Assembly: GCA_902595845.1 (NCBI GenBank)
Contig: CACJRN010000010.1
Location: forward strand, 1-54,728
DNA length: 54,728 nt
Direction: 5' to 3'
From: an uncultured Gammaproteobacteria bacterium
GTDB lineage: Bacteria > Pseudomonadota > Gammaproteobacteria > Steroidobacterales > UBA11654
Numbering within the stretch: position 1 is the first letter of the stretch; each line of letters starts with the position of its first letter. Of this stretch, positions 17,984-27,578 are shown piece by piece. The notes under the pieces were generated by a model that was given only the letters and a program-made list of their open reading frames with translations, was not told the DNA's origin and did no database searches. The translations under genes and the position numbers were made by a program.

Positions 17984-19618
17984 TCATTCTTGATAATGAT
18001 CATCTAGGAGTGGGGATTCTGATATGATTCCTGGAACATTAATTACTTCTATTGGAATACCTAAATACTTTGCTTCCATTCCCACTGAACTATAAGTAAC
18101 TATCACTTTTTCTGCCTCAGATAGCAGTCTTGCTATATGTATGTTTGAAACTTCTAAATTATCAAAATTATTATTTCTTAGATAATCCTTTGATCCCCTT
18201 GGATGAGGCTTTATTAGATATAGCTTATTAGGATTGTTGATTATTTCTTCTCTGAGTGAGCTGATCATCATTTCACCATCATGTAGGCCAGGACAAATCA
18301 ATATATAACGAGGCTTTGCTAGTGTAATATCCTCTAAATATTTCAATCTAAAAATATTTTCCATTATTTCAATATTATTATACCCGGCATGTGAGTAAAT
18401 CATTCCTGAATGACTGTCCTCAGCCAATATCTTTTCTGGAGCGGGGACATGCTGTAAGTAATTATTACTATTTCCGATCTCTTCTGTTGATAAAAAATAA
18501 AGCATTTTTCTGAAAGATGCGGGGCCACTTTGCATGGCAGTTGTTTCGATTTCTGGATAGCTTTTTAAAATATATGTAAATAACCTCCCATAAGGATACT
18601 CATGAAGATAATAATAAAGCTCCTTAAGTTCGATTCTTGTAAAAAATCTTCTAATAGGTTTATCCCACAAGAGCAATCTTACAACTCTATTGAGAGAGAA
18701 TATTAATTCCCTTCTGCAGAAGGCAGAAATATCATATTCCTGAAATAGATAATCTTTATTAGATATTTTTTTCCATTTGGGAATAAGTTTAAAATAGTTC
18801 CAAAAGGCTAAAATTATGTCCCTGAATTTTACCTCCAGATCAAGGATAGAAAATCCCTTTGATAAGCATTGATTCAAGTATTTTAAGTACTCAATTGGGT
18901 TTACGCTTTGATGAAAGCCATCTGTGGCAATACTGACTAGAAAATTATCTTTTTTTAAATCAATTTCACCATATTTGTCCTCTAGATTATCATCATCTAT
19001 GAAATGAAGTGGATATCTAGTTAAGTAAAGCCTTCTTTGGTTCCTGATTGAAGATTTAACAAATAAATTAAAGAAACAGAAAAACATCATATTCGTAAAA
19101 TAAATACTATTTTTTATAAAGCCCCTAAAGAATGTTTCTTTATTTTTCTTAATATCAATATATTGAAAGGTACTATTTTCAAAAATTTTCGATGCGGTTT
19201 GCACGAAAGCCTCTGAAACACCTATAAATACAACGCTTTTTATTTCTTCAGCATTAATTTTTTTTTGAATTTGTATCAGATTACATATTGAATTATAGGT
19301 ATCAAAAAACTCTGATCTCTTACATGAGAAATCTGTAAGGAAGAACATAGATAAGTCATTCCTATGAATTAGGTTATTCTCTATAAAAATGTGGTTCTGC
19401 TTATAAACCCACTCTGAAAATTGGTCTCTAATTCCCTCGGCGATTTTATTTAACTCAATTGGATCATTGATGATATACAAATCTCTACAATTTAAATTAC
19501 CTGGACCAATGGAATAAAGATAACTATCTGAATAAGAATCACTGAGGTTAAAATCCTTATCTGATGAAAATATAATCAGTTGATCAGATTCTTTATCCAT
19601 AATCTTCTTGCCATCCAT
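17984..19618 (-). CDS. Uncharacterised protein with GT-B-like C-terminus, possible sialyltransferase-like enzyme
   Basis: A 544-residue protein I do not recognise with certainty. The last third has LYLIKPHPRGSKDY followed by ARLLSEAEKVIVTYSSVGMEAKYLGIPIEVI, the pattern of the nucleotide-binding half of capsule GT-B enzymes such as polysialyltransferase and CDP-glycerol glycerophosphotransferase families. A hydrophobic patch near residues 175-190 may be buried. The first ATG (MDGKKIM) has no obvious ribosome site; a second in-frame ATG six codons later is possible. In a locus with several CMP-ulosonate synthetases, an ulosonyl transferase role is plausible. Confidence 0.55.
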   Translation of the reverse strand: MDGKKIMDKESDQLIIFSSDKDFNLSDSYSDSYLYSIGPGNLNCRDLYIINDPIELNKIAEGIRDQFSEWVYKQNHIFIENNLIHRNDLSMFFLTDFSCKRSEFFDTYNSICNLIQIQKKINAEEIKSVVFIGVSEAFVQTASKIFENSTFQYIDIKKNKETFFRGFIKNSIYFTNMMFFCFFNLFVKSSIRNQRRLYLTRYPLHFIDDDNLEDKYGEIDLKKDNFLVSIATDGFHQSVNPIEYLKYLNQCLSKGFSILDLEVKFRDIILAFWNYFKLIPKWKKISNKDYLFQEYDISAFCRRELIFSLNRVVRLLLWDKPIRRFFTRIELKELYYYLHEYPYGRLFTYILKSYPEIETTAMQSGPASFRKMLYFLSTEEIGNSNNYLQHVPAPEKILAEDSHSGMIYSHAGYNNIEIMENIFRLKYLEDITLAKPRYILICPGLHDGEMMISSLREEIINNPNKLYLIKPHPRGSKDYLRNNNFDNLEVSNIHIARLLSEAEKVIVTYSSVGMEAKYLGIPIEVINVPGIISESPLLDDHYQE

Positions 19619-19622
19619 CTCA

Positions 19623-20300
19623 TCAGATTAGTTCAATAAAATTAATAGCATTAAACTGTTTTGATGAGACAACTGTATCTTTATCTTTTAAAAAATCTCC
19701 AATCCCTATAAAATCCATACCGATTTTATCCGCAGCTAATAGATCAGATTCTGCGTCACCAAAAAATATAGCCTCCTTTCGATCACCCTGATTAGCCTCT
19801 AAAATTGAAACTAAATTTTCATATTTAGAAGTAGGTGATCCCATAATCTGAGAGAAATATCGCTCAAGATTTCTTGATATTAGGATCTGTTTCAACTCTT
19901 CCGTAGGTGTTGCAGAATTTATTGCCATAGGGATAGCTTTTTTATTGTAGTGTTTTATGAAATCCATAACACCAGGAATCTCTTTTGCTGTGACGACTTT
20001 ATCAAATACTAATTTAGAAAATCTTTCAGCCATTGAGTCATAAGATTCATTGATATGCTGATCAGCTAACAATACATCATTATAGTATTTGATTTTCTCA
20101 AACCTTGACATTCCTCCATTTTCCTCATGATAGTTCTTAACTAGGTTTACTATGTCTTCCCCAAAGTCAATATAAAGATCACCAAATGCCTCAGTTTTAA
20201 TGTGTACTGAATCAAGAATTACTCCATCGAAATCGAAAATTAGAATTTTTTTTGAGTTAATTAACTCAATTGCTTCATTTCGTGAGTGGATGAGTGGCAT
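19623..20300 (-). CDS. HAD-superfamily phosphatase, phosphoglycolate-phosphatase-like
   Basis: A 225-residue HAD hydrolase with motif I DFDGVILDS at about residues 22-30, a helical cap, motif II NSATP near 128-132 and the acidic motif FFGDAESD near 182-189. It probably dephosphorylates a small sugar or hydroxyacid phosphate made by the neighbouring genes. It lies 15 bases after an NAD-dependent epimerase gene and 4 before a GT-B-like gene. The substrate cannot be assigned; a nucleotidyl-sugar pathway phosphatase fits the context. Confidence 0.8.
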   Translation of the reverse strand: MPLIHSRNEAIELINSKKILIFDFDGVILDSVHIKTEAFGDLYIDFGEDIVNLVKNYHEENGGMSRFEKIKYYNDVLLADQHINESYDSMAERFSKLVFDKVVTAKEIPGVMDFIKHYNKKAIPMAINSATPTEELKQILISRNLERYFSQIMGSPTSKYENLVSILEANQGDRKEAIFFGDAESDLLAADKIGMDFIGIGDFLKDKDTVVSSKQFNAINFIELI

Positions 20301-20315
20301 AAAAAATAGAGTGTT

Positions 20316-21200
20316 TTACTTATCCTCGCTTTTCCTTGAAATTTCCTCAACAATCTCAAGGATGCCTTGTCCTATATCTGTATATTTTGTAGGTGTGAGC
20401 TTAAGTGCTTTTTTTGGAGTATATCTATAAGGTGTCATTCTGTAATGATCTTCACTTATTTGATCAGATGAGAAGTCTACATTCTTCTCTACCCCTGCAA
20501 TTTCAAAAATCATATCGATAAGCTCCTCTGAATTAAGAATCTGATTGCCTGTGACAGTTATTGCTTTATTGATGTATTGCTCATCTAATATATCAATACT
20601 TAACTGAGCTGCATCTTGGACATGAATATACTCCCTTCTCTCCTTGCCTGTTCCTCTGTAAATCAATTTCTTATCCTTAACAACTTCGCTTATATACTTA
20701 TGTAACCCGTTCCATTCTTGTGATCTAGGGCCATACAAAGATCCATATCTAAGAATTGTATAATCTAGATCATAGTGCTCATGATAAGATTCAATCACTA
20801 TCTCAGCGGCCTGTTTACTTGCCCTATAAAATGATCCATAAGGACTATAAACATACATGGTTGAAGCATATATAAACCTTTCAATACCCAAATCTACACA
20901 TGCCTCAAGAACAGATGCAGTTCCCATAATGTTAACGCTTAATGTTAGTTTAGGGTTTGCCTTTGCTTCGCCGATATCAGCAATCCCTGCAAAATGATAC
21001 ACAAATCTTGCGCCTGATAAATGCTCTTTAATTTGATCACTATCATTTAAATCTATTTCATAAAATAATTGATCGGGTCGAATCCATTCTGCCTTTTTCT
21101 GATCTAATATTACGACTTCGTTACCTAATTCAGACAGATAGTCAGCTGTATGGCTTCCAACAAAGCCTGATCCTCCAATTATTACAATTTTATCACTCAT
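20316..21200 (-). CDS. NAD-dependent sugar-nucleotide epimerase/dehydratase
   Basis: A 294-residue extended SDR with GGSGFVG at residues 8-14, FAGIADIGEA, the YASTMYVYS strand and catalytic FYRASK (Tyr and Lys of YxxxK), and a C-terminal substrate domain. It belongs to the GalE/RfbB-like group but is shorter. The substrate is unknown. It starts 10 bases after the 2-hydroxyacid dehydrogenase at 21211-22191. Confidence 0.82.
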   Translation of the reverse strand: MSDKIVIIGGSGFVGSHTADYLSELGNEVVILDQKKAEWIRPDQLFYEIDLNDSDQIKEHLSGARFVYHFAGIADIGEAKANPKLTLSVNIMGTASVLEACVDLGIERFIYASTMYVYSPYGSFYRASKQAAEIVIESYHEHYDLDYTILRYGSLYGPRSQEWNGLHKYISEVVKDKKLIYRGTGKERREYIHVQDAAQLSIDILDEQYINKAITVTGNQILNSEELIDMIFEIAGVEKNVDFSSDQISEDHYRMTPYRYTPKKALKLTPTKYTDIGQGILEIVEEISRKSEDK

Positions 21201-21210
21201 AGCTTTAAAA

Positions 21211-22191
21211 CTACTTCACCCTAGATTGATATTCAAATTCTGGGACTTGATTTATCAAGCTTTCACCATTTGCAAATCTCACCACTTCCTTCACTGCATC
21301 TATCTCCATTGAGATCCTACTCGCCTTACTCATTGGCGCCATATGTGGTGTAGTTATGCAATTATCCAAATCAAGCAACTTCCCTGAATATGGTTCTTTC
21401 TCAAAAACATCAATTGCGGCTGATGACAAGTGGCCAATATTCAAGGCTGAAAAAAGATCATCTTCATTCACTATCCCGCCTCTAGAGGTATTAATTATAA
21501 TTGAATTTGGCTTCATTGCTTTTATTTCTTTTTCAGCGATGAAATCTTTTGTACTACTATTCATTGGCAAGTGAAGTGTTATAAGATCACTATTCTCTAG
21601 TAACTCATTTTTTGATACAAATTCAATTCCTAGTTTTTTTTCAAATTTGGCTTCATCAACATAAGGATCATACACGAGAATTCTTCTTGGCTTAAAACAT
21701 GCAAGAAGTTGAATTAATTCACTCCCAATCCTACCTGCTCCAAAAACACCAATGATTGACTCATTAACGGATCTTCCCATTTTTTTCTTCCATATGCCTT
21801 TTTTTAAGCTTTGAGAAGTCAATACTGAGTTTCTTAAGGTGGATAAAATTGAATTCATTGTGAATTCTGCAACTGCCTTTGAGGGACCCTCTGGAGTATA
21901 TGAAACAGAAATTCCCCTATCACGAGCAGCAAGTAAATCAATGCTATCTAGTCCTATTCCGACCCTTGAAATCATCTCCAATTCACTCGCTGATTCAAGG
22001 AGCTCTTTATCAATCTTATCGGTGCCTGCTATTAAAAATGAGATTCCTGTTAAATTATCTATTAACTCATCTCGGCTAAACTTTCTTTCCATTGGATTGA
22101 TCAAATAGTCAATGCCATTCTGTTCTAATACTTTGATCGGTGTTTTATCCTCTTGCCCAAAAGGTATAGTTGTAATCAGTGCTTTCTTCAT
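21211..22191 (-). CDS. D-isomer 2-hydroxyacid dehydrogenase, phosphoglycerate dehydrogenase-like
   Basis: A 326-residue protein of the SerA/PGDH type without an ACT domain. It shows the catalytic Arg in SRVGIGLDSID, the Rossmann motif GAGRIG near 151-156, the Glu in VFEKEPY and His in TTPHMAP. It oxidises or reduces a D-2-hydroxyacid with NAD(H). A paralogue lies at 28571-29566, and a glycerate kinase gene adjoins that one, so glycerate-type metabolism for a surface-sugar precursor or decoration is likely rather than serine synthesis. Confidence 0.85.
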   Translation of the reverse strand: MKKALITTIPFGQEDKTPIKVLEQNGIDYLINPMERKFSRDELIDNLTGISFLIAGTDKIDKELLESASELEMISRVGIGLDSIDLLAARDRGISVSYTPEGPSKAVAEFTMNSILSTLRNSVLTSQSLKKGIWKKKMGRSVNESIIGVFGAGRIGSELIQLLACFKPRRILVYDPYVDEAKFEKKLGIEFVSKNELLENSDLITLHLPMNSSTKDFIAEKEIKAMKPNSIIINTSRGGIVNEDDLFSALNIGHLSSAAIDVFEKEPYSGKLLDLDNCITTPHMAPMSKASRISMEIDAVKEVVRFANGESLINQVPEFEYQSRVK

Positions 22192-22196
22192 TGGTT

Positions 22197-22949
22197 TTAA
22201 TATTTATCTATTTCAGGCACCGGAAGATGATTCATGCCTAGTTTTACTCTTGCCTGCGATGCCTTCCACTTTCCTGTTTGGTTAAATGTTTCATCTTTTA
22301 CAGACCAGCCCTCCCCGTATCTGTAAGCAAGATATTCTTCAGTTTTAGATGCAATCTTTACATTAGTATCGTAAAAGTTAATTTCTTTGAGTTCCTTGAA
22401 AAAGATCTTAGGAAAACGATGGTAAATGCACTCACTAGAATGTATATGTATTTTCAAATACTTTCTAAAGATATATCTGCAAAATTTCTCGGATAATACC
22501 TTTCTTGCCAACGACCATCCATAATTGTTATTTTTGTAAAGAGCCGCTAGATAATAGAGCAGCTTCTGCTTTAGACCGGATAACATTCCAACAGGAGTAT
22601 TTATCCATCTCATATATGCATATTCATCATCCTCCTTGTATAAATATATATCAACATCCATGAATCTTGGATTTTCTGTGTTAACTCTAAGCTGGATAAT
22701 ATTATCTATGAAAGGAAAACCCTTCTGAACAATTACTTCAAAACCCAAAGGAGCGAAGTAATCATTAAAAGTCTGTACACTCGGTCTTTCATGAAACCAA
22801 ATTGCTACGTCCATATCATGGTCCCATGGCATGATTTCCCCATCTCTGTATGCGCCCAAGGCTGTTCCAGCCTCAAGCCAATAATCAATCTTATTTCTTG
22901 AGAAAAAATCGTTAAGTAATTTAATTGTTTCTTGTATATCCGAGGACAT
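22197..22949 (-). CDS. LicD-like nucleotidyltransferase-fold protein
   Basis: A 250-residue protein whose N-terminal region has the LicD/fukutin signature: GTALGAYRDGEIMP then WDHDMDVAIW at about residues 28-51, containing the paired acidic metal ligands. LicD-type enzymes transfer phosphocholine or other phospho-alcohols from a CDP carrier onto glycans. A LicC-like nucleotidyltransferase is encoded three genes upstream at 25205-25945, so a CDP-X donor and transferase pair is plausible. The transferred group is unknown. Confidence 0.78.
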   Translation of the reverse strand: MSSDIQETIKLLNDFFSRNKIDYWLEAGTALGAYRDGEIMPWDHDMDVAIWFHERPSVQTFNDYFAPLGFEVIVQKGFPFIDNIIQLRVNTENPRFMDVDIYLYKEDDEYAYMRWINTPVGMLSGLKQKLLYYLAALYKNNNYGWSLARKVLSEKFCRYIFRKYLKIHIHSSECIYHRFPKIFFKELKEINFYDTNVKIASKTEEYLAYRYGEGWSVKDETFNQTGKWKASQARVKLGMNHLPVPEIDKY

Positions 22950-22985
22950 AACTCTCTCTTAATCTATTGATAAAAAAGCATAATA

Positions 22986-23813
22986 TCAAAATAAAGTTTT
23001 CTCATAAGCCTTTAACCCATTTATAAGTTTTGGTTTCTCATCTGATAAATAATTTTTCAAATATTTATCAACAATATCGTTGTTGTATAAGTTGTATACA
23101 ACTCTCAAATGAACAGGTCGAAAATCAGATGTTCTCCAAACTCGACCCGAGGTCTTTTGTCTTGATAGTTTTAATTCACCAACTTCTTTGAATATAGTCA
23201 TCATAGTTACAACTTCATTCCTAGCTCTGATGACAGCCTTAGCTGCAACATCATGAATACCATCTCCCATAGAAAGGACGGGGACAGACTGATGAAAAAT
23301 GTCACCCTGATCAGGTTTTTCAGTAATGTTATGGAGCGTGATGCCTGCAAATTGTGGCTCTAGAAAATAAAATGGCCAGAACAAGGTTGCCGAGCCTTTA
23401 TACCAAGGTGAGAGACCAAGATGGAGATTGATTTTATATTTAGGCAAACTGCCTAGTACTGGATCTTTTATCATGTCTGGACCAAAGATGAATGCAAGAT
23501 CAAAATTATTTGCTTTCACTATCTTAAGAACCTTTTCTGAATTGAGCTCATCGGGGTTAACAAGAGTCATTCTATCTTGAGAAAAAACATCTTCTGCTTT
23601 TAAGCTTCCAAACGCTTTTTTTTCAATTGCATCCCTATCTCTAAAGTGTCTTATAAAATTCTCTTCGTCTAGCTGCATAATTCCGTTCGGTGGCTTTGGG
23701 ATAACGTCTTCTCTCCTCATTACGATTGCATGATAGTCATATCCTTTATCAACTATGGATTTATGAACATATAGGTGCCTAGAATGTGACCCTGAAAAGA
23801 TCAATATTTTCAT
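22986..23813 (-). CDS. Formyltransferase family protein (sugar N-formyltransferase candidate)
   Basis: A 275-residue protein related to the catalytic domain of methionyl-tRNA formyltransferase. The catalytic Asn, His and Asp are in place: INLHLGLSPWYKG gives N129 and H131, and KPDQGDIF gives D168. It lacks a recognisable tRNA-binding C-terminal domain. Relatives in polysaccharide loci use N10-formyl-tetrahydrofolate to formylate an amino sugar. Its start overlaps the stop of the frameshifted peptidase gene by 4 bases. The amine substrate is unknown. Confidence 0.8.
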   Translation of the reverse strand: MKILIFSGSHSRHLYVHKSIVDKGYDYHAIVMRREDVIPKPPNGIMQLDEENFIRHFRDRDAIEKKAFGSLKAEDVFSQDRMTLVNPDELNSEKVLKIVKANNFDLAFIFGPDMIKDPVLGSLPKYKINLHLGLSPWYKGSATLFWPFYFLEPQFAGITLHNITEKPDQGDIFHQSVPVLSMGDGIHDVAAKAVIRARNEVVTMMTIFKEVGELKLSRQKTSGRVWRTSDFRPVHLRVVYNLYNNDIVDKYLKNYLSDEKPKLINGLKAYEKTLF

Positions 23814-25208
23814 CTAATTACCTTTAGAAGATCTTTATCATAAAACATTGAGGCAGATTCATAGACAGTATAGAAATCAATACCTGAGCGGTCAGAAATA
23901 TCAAAAATTGTGTTTGATGAATCTGCCATATGCATGATCCATTCATAAGAACTCAGATGGTCGCCTGTAAATTCAAAGTCTAAAATAAACTTTCTTTTCT
24001 TACTGCCAAACTTATTTTCATGCTCAACACTTTGATTTATTGATCCTCCAATAGAAGGCAATAAACCCCCTTTTTCCTAGCTGAAATTCACCTTGCGTTA
24101 TCTTTCTTTCCAAAACCCTATTTGCCTCAAGATATTCAAAGGTTTTGATATATGCATCTAGTGACTTGAGTAAATATTTTGATTTTACAAAATCAAGATT
24201 ATCTGCCGAGGTATGATACTCATCATATTCATAGTATTTTGACTTTGTAATAGTTGTGGTAGGTATCCTAAAAGCAGGAGACGAATATTGCCTCTCATCA
24301 CTTCCATCTGGCTTAAAAGGGTATTTGATGTGTTCTTTATCAACTGATTCAACCGCTTTTTGAGTCAAGGTGTCAATTTCGTGATTACCCATGAAGCTAT
24401 GCTTAATACCCAAAGGACCAGGGCCAGCTGTAGTAGATATAACAAATCCAGAATAAATACTTGAAAGATCTTTATGTTTACTCAAAAAAGCCAAGGCTCC
24501 TATGGTTTCAGGACATAAGACTAAGCGGTAACTATAGTATGTTTCTCTTTTTTTGATCTCATTAAATAGATAGGATGCAGTGATTATTCCAGAAAGATTA
24601 TCATTAGCTAATGATGGGTGACAAAAGTATGATGAAATTATGATCTCTTTTTTAGAAATTCCTTTATGGAAAGCTTCTCCAAAAATCATCTTACCTTTTG
24701 GATCTAGTTTTGAATCTATTAGAATCTCAAACGGCTCAGAGAATTCTTTGCTTTTGACTAAATTCTCTTTTAGGCAAAAGCCCCAATTTCTTTCATAGTA
24801 ACTTGTTCTATATGGAATCCAATTCCCTTTTTCAGGAAGCGTATAAATATTTTTCATTAACTCTTTCTTTGAAATAAGAGTCTTTTTTACAGGGATACTA
24901 TAATTTAGGATATGGAGATTATTCTCTTTCCAGTCAACGATTTTCTTCCCACTGGAATTTTTTATGTAAGCATCGTCTATAGACCATTCTTCAGGGACAG
25001 TCCAGTCAAAGACCTTTGTTCCAGAGGATACTGAATGTACCTTCAAATCAACAATATTAGCCAATATCGCAAGCGTTCTTTCATTTCCTTCTCCAGTTAA
25101 ACTTCGGTTAATTGGATACAAGTCCTCAAAAAGTTTTTCAACTTCATTTTCCGACGGTAAATCATAGTTATTTGGTTTAAAGAATTTATAATTATCGCTT
25201 TTGGTCAT
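23810..25208 (-). pseudogene. M28/DUF4910-type aminopeptidase-like protein, frameshifted
   Basis: Frame one (24024-25208, 394 codons) carries the zinc-peptidase-like domain with candidate metal ligands H197 and D203 (CHPSLANDNLSG), E234 (CPETIGA) and H332 (YHTSADN). After QLGKRG at residue 381 it goes out of frame and ends in 13 unrelated residues. The continuation, LPSIGG and a further 80 or so residues of the C-terminal winged-helix-like domain, lies in the +1 frame (23810-24061, opening with a TTG that is not a real start). The break falls in the run A5-G5-T3 on the coding strand (plus-strand C5 at 24066-24070, T5 at 24071-24075): one G fewer would restore GKRGLLPSIGG. The cause may be a sequencing error or a recent mutation. 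Such proteins recur in surface-polysaccharide loci; their role is unknown. Confidence 0.82.
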
Positions 25209-25945
25209 GTCTCTATTTCATGCTTATCAATCAAATTGTTTGCAAGTAACAACTCTTCAGGGGTATCAATATCAAGCCATTTAGATTCTCTGGTGAAAAC
25301 AGGCTTAACTTTACTAAAATTGATTGCATCATCTATGGGGTAATACAAAGATAGATTGTCATTACCACTATTTATCTTGTTATTGATGCAATTAATTAGC
25401 TCCTTCATTAAGCGTTTTGAGAACTTATAGATCCCTATAGATATTCCATCTACCCTATCAATTTCATCTAATCTCTTTCTAATTTTTATTATTCTATTAT
25501 CTTTAATTTTTACTTTTACTGGATCATCAATAACAAATAATTCTTCATTATATTTATCCACTAAAATCTTATCTACACTACTATCTTCCATAAATAAATC
25601 TATGTCTCGTCTATCACAGAGTAGATCACTGGTGGTGAAAATAATGTCTTCGTTACAAAACTCTCTCGCATGCCATAGACTTAACATATTTCCTTTTGTC
25701 TTATAATCAGGATTATATATATATTTGATTGGTATCCCTTTGTATTCCATCCCTAGTTCATCAATATATCTTTGATGCTCTAAGCCTATAACAATCAAAA
25801 TCTCTCTCGGATTGTAATCTGACAGCCAATTTAATTGATATTGAATCAAAAATTGTCCGCCAACCATTGTGAGACCCTTAAGACCATCGGGAATATTTTC
25901 ATTCATTCTAGCCGATATACCAGCAGCATATACAATTGCTCTCAT
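25205..25945 (-). CDS. LicC-like nucleotidyltransferase (sugar/alcohol-phosphate activation)
   Basis: A 246-residue GT-A-fold nucleotidyltransferase with the N-terminal pyrophosphorylase signature (AAGISARM, K23 region LKGLTMV), NPDYKTKGNMLSLWHA and the metal-binding TSDLLCDR. The NMLSL pattern is seen in phosphocholine cytidylyltransferase LicC and phosphonate relatives. It probably makes a CDP- (or other NDP-) activated small molecule. It overlaps the peptidase gene by 4 bases. The LicD-like gene at 22197-22949 is the likely user of its product. Confidence 0.8.
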   Translation of the reverse strand: MRAIVYAAGISARMNENIPDGLKGLTMVGGQFLIQYQLNWLSDYNPREILIVIGLEHQRYIDELGMEYKGIPIKYIYNPDYKTKGNMLSLWHAREFCNEDIIFTTSDLLCDRRDIDLFMEDSSVDKILVDKYNEELFVIDDPVKVKIKDNRIIKIRKRLDEIDRVDGISIGIYKFSKRLMKELINCINNKINSGNDNLSLYYPIDDAINFSKVKPVFTRESKWLDIDTPEELLLANNLIDKHEIET

Positions 25946-25976
25946 CTTTATTTAATGCCTTTAGTTAATTTTTCAA

Positions 25977-26747
25977 TTAAGCTGAAGTCCATCCTCCATC
26001 AACTATCACATCAGTACCAGTTACATAAGACGACATTGGTGATGCTAGAAAAAGTGCTGAAGTAATAATCTCATTTGGTTCACCAAATCTAGTCATGGGT
26101 ATTCTTGAGCAGAATTTTTGATAATTTTCAGGATCATCTAATACCTTTGTGTTGATTTCAGTTAAAAATGGACCTGGGGAAATTGTATTTACAGTGATAT
26201 TGTATTTTGCCCACTCTAAGGCAAGTGTCTTAGAAAGCATAAGTAGACCGCCTTTACTTGAGGCATATGCCGCTCTATCTGGATATGTGACCGAAGAAAA
26301 AATACTAGTGATATTAATAACACGACCAAAGTCAGCTTTTCTCAAGAGATCAAAAGATAGTTGATTGAGAAGAAATGCACCCGTTAAATTAATTTCATGA
26401 ATACTTTCCCAATCTTCAATTGATATTTTATCAATTGGATTCCTTATATTTATTCCTGCTGAATTAATTAGAATATTTAGCCTGCCTTCACTAATATTTG
26501 AAACTTGCTGCATCAGCTCTTTAATCGAGCTAGAATCCGCAACATCAACTGGAGCGAAAGAACATACACCGGTATTATCTAAATCATTAATCTCATTGCT
26601 AATAAGTTCTAATTTTTGTTCATCACGACTTGATAAGATTACATCTCCTCCATGTGCAGTTAAGGCATTTGCAATTTCTTTGCCTAACCCTGACGCTCCT
26701 CCAACAATGAGTGCTTTAGTGCCAGAAAAATCAAAAGGTTTTTTCAT
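25977..26747 (-). CDS. Short-chain dehydrogenase/reductase (FabG/gluconate dehydrogenase-like)
   Basis: A 256-residue classical SDR with GGASGLG at about residues 16-22, the NSAGIN strand, catalytic Ser in TSIFSS and YASSK, and the C-terminal GTDVIVDGGWTSA. It resembles SDRs that reduce keto groups on sugars or sugar acids. The start has AAGGAG eight or so bases upstream, the best ribosome site in the region. It forms a pair with the next SDR (26762-27574). The substrate is unknown. Confidence 0.85.
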   Translation of the reverse strand: MKKPFDFSGTKALIVGGASGLGKEIANALTAHGGDVILSSRDEQKLELISNEINDLDNTGVCSFAPVDVADSSSIKELMQQVSNISEGRLNILINSAGINIRNPIDKISIEDWESIHEINLTGAFLLNQLSFDLLRKADFGRVINITSIFSSVTYPDRAAYASSKGGLLMLSKTLALEWAKYNITVNTISPGPFLTEINTKVLDDPENYQKFCSRIPMTRFGEPNEIITSALFLASPMSSYVTGTDVIVDGGWTSA

Positions 26748-26761
26748 AATTAATCTCCTTC

Positions 26762-27574
26762 TTAAATAGGTTGTGGAAACAAGCCGCCATCAATCCTTAT
26801 AACTTCACCTGAAACAAAATCAGAGTTCTCAGAGAGTAGAAACTCAACAACAGGTGAAATATCCTCAGGTAACGCAACTCTATCTAACTTGGCTTTTGAA
26901 TTTATTCCCGCCAGATCATGAGGGTTTCTACCCTTCAGTGTTGATAAGAATCTACCAGTCTTGGTTGGCCCTGGCATTATACAATTAACATTAATACCAT
27001 CTTTTCTTAATTCTTTTGCCAGAGACCTCGTAAGCTGGAGAATGCTGGATTTGGCTACTGAATATGTTGTTTCTTTTTCAACCCCAAAAGCAGCATTTAC
27101 AGAAGAAACTGTAACTATTTTCCCAAACTTTTGTTCTTGCATGTAAGGTACAACAGCTCTGAGAGTATTTAGACAAGTATAGTAATTTCTTTGAAAAATA
27201 TTTTCATGTTCACTAAATGAAATGAAGAAACTATTGTTTTCCGCCTTTCCACCTGAAGCATCAGGGTCATTTCCACTTATATCTCCTCCTGCACTTGTAA
27301 TGACACCATCAATTTTCTCAAAATGATTAATAAAATTTTCAACAACCTCTTCTGCTTCTTTTCTTTTGGTCAAATCAGCAAACTCGCACCAAACTTTACT
27401 ACCATTTGACTCAATTTCACTCAAAATATGATTTATTGATTTTGCTTCTTTGTAGACTTTACAAGCGTCTTCACTAATGTCTGTCAAGCCGACATTGTAG
27501 CCTTTTTTAGATAGGTAACGAGCATACTCCAGGCCAAGGCCTCTTGTTCCCCCAGTTATCAGAATATTTTTCAT
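26762..27574 (-). CDS. Short-chain dehydrogenase/reductase
   Basis: A 270-residue classical SDR: GGTRGLG at residues 8-14, TSAGGD, catalytic SSVNAAFG and YSVAK, and VIRIDGGLFPQP at the end. The insertion between residues 95 and 115 (GNDPDASGGKAENN) is longer than usual and may shape the substrate site. It lies 4 bases after the TIM-barrel isomerase gene and 14 before the other SDR, suggesting successive steps in one pathway. Confidence 0.85.
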   Translation of the reverse strand: MKNILITGGTRGLGLEYARYLSKKGYNVGLTDISEDACKVYKEAKSINHILSEIESNGSKVWCEFADLTKRKEAEEVVENFINHFEKIDGVITSAGGDISGNDPDASGGKAENNSFFISFSEHENIFQRNYYTCLNTLRAVVPYMQEQKFGKIVTVSSVNAAFGVEKETTYSVAKSSILQLTRSLAKELRKDGINVNCIMPGPTKTGRFLSTLKGRNPHDLAGINSKAKLDRVALPEDISPVVEFLLSENSDFVSGEVIRIDGGLFPQPI

Positions 27575-27578
27575 ATAT

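Noticed and set aside
23810-24061. A separate 83-residue gene before the formyltransferase
   Set aside because: Its start would be a TTG without a ribosome site and its sequence continues the C-terminal domain of the peptidase-like protein; it is the second half of the frameshifted gene.
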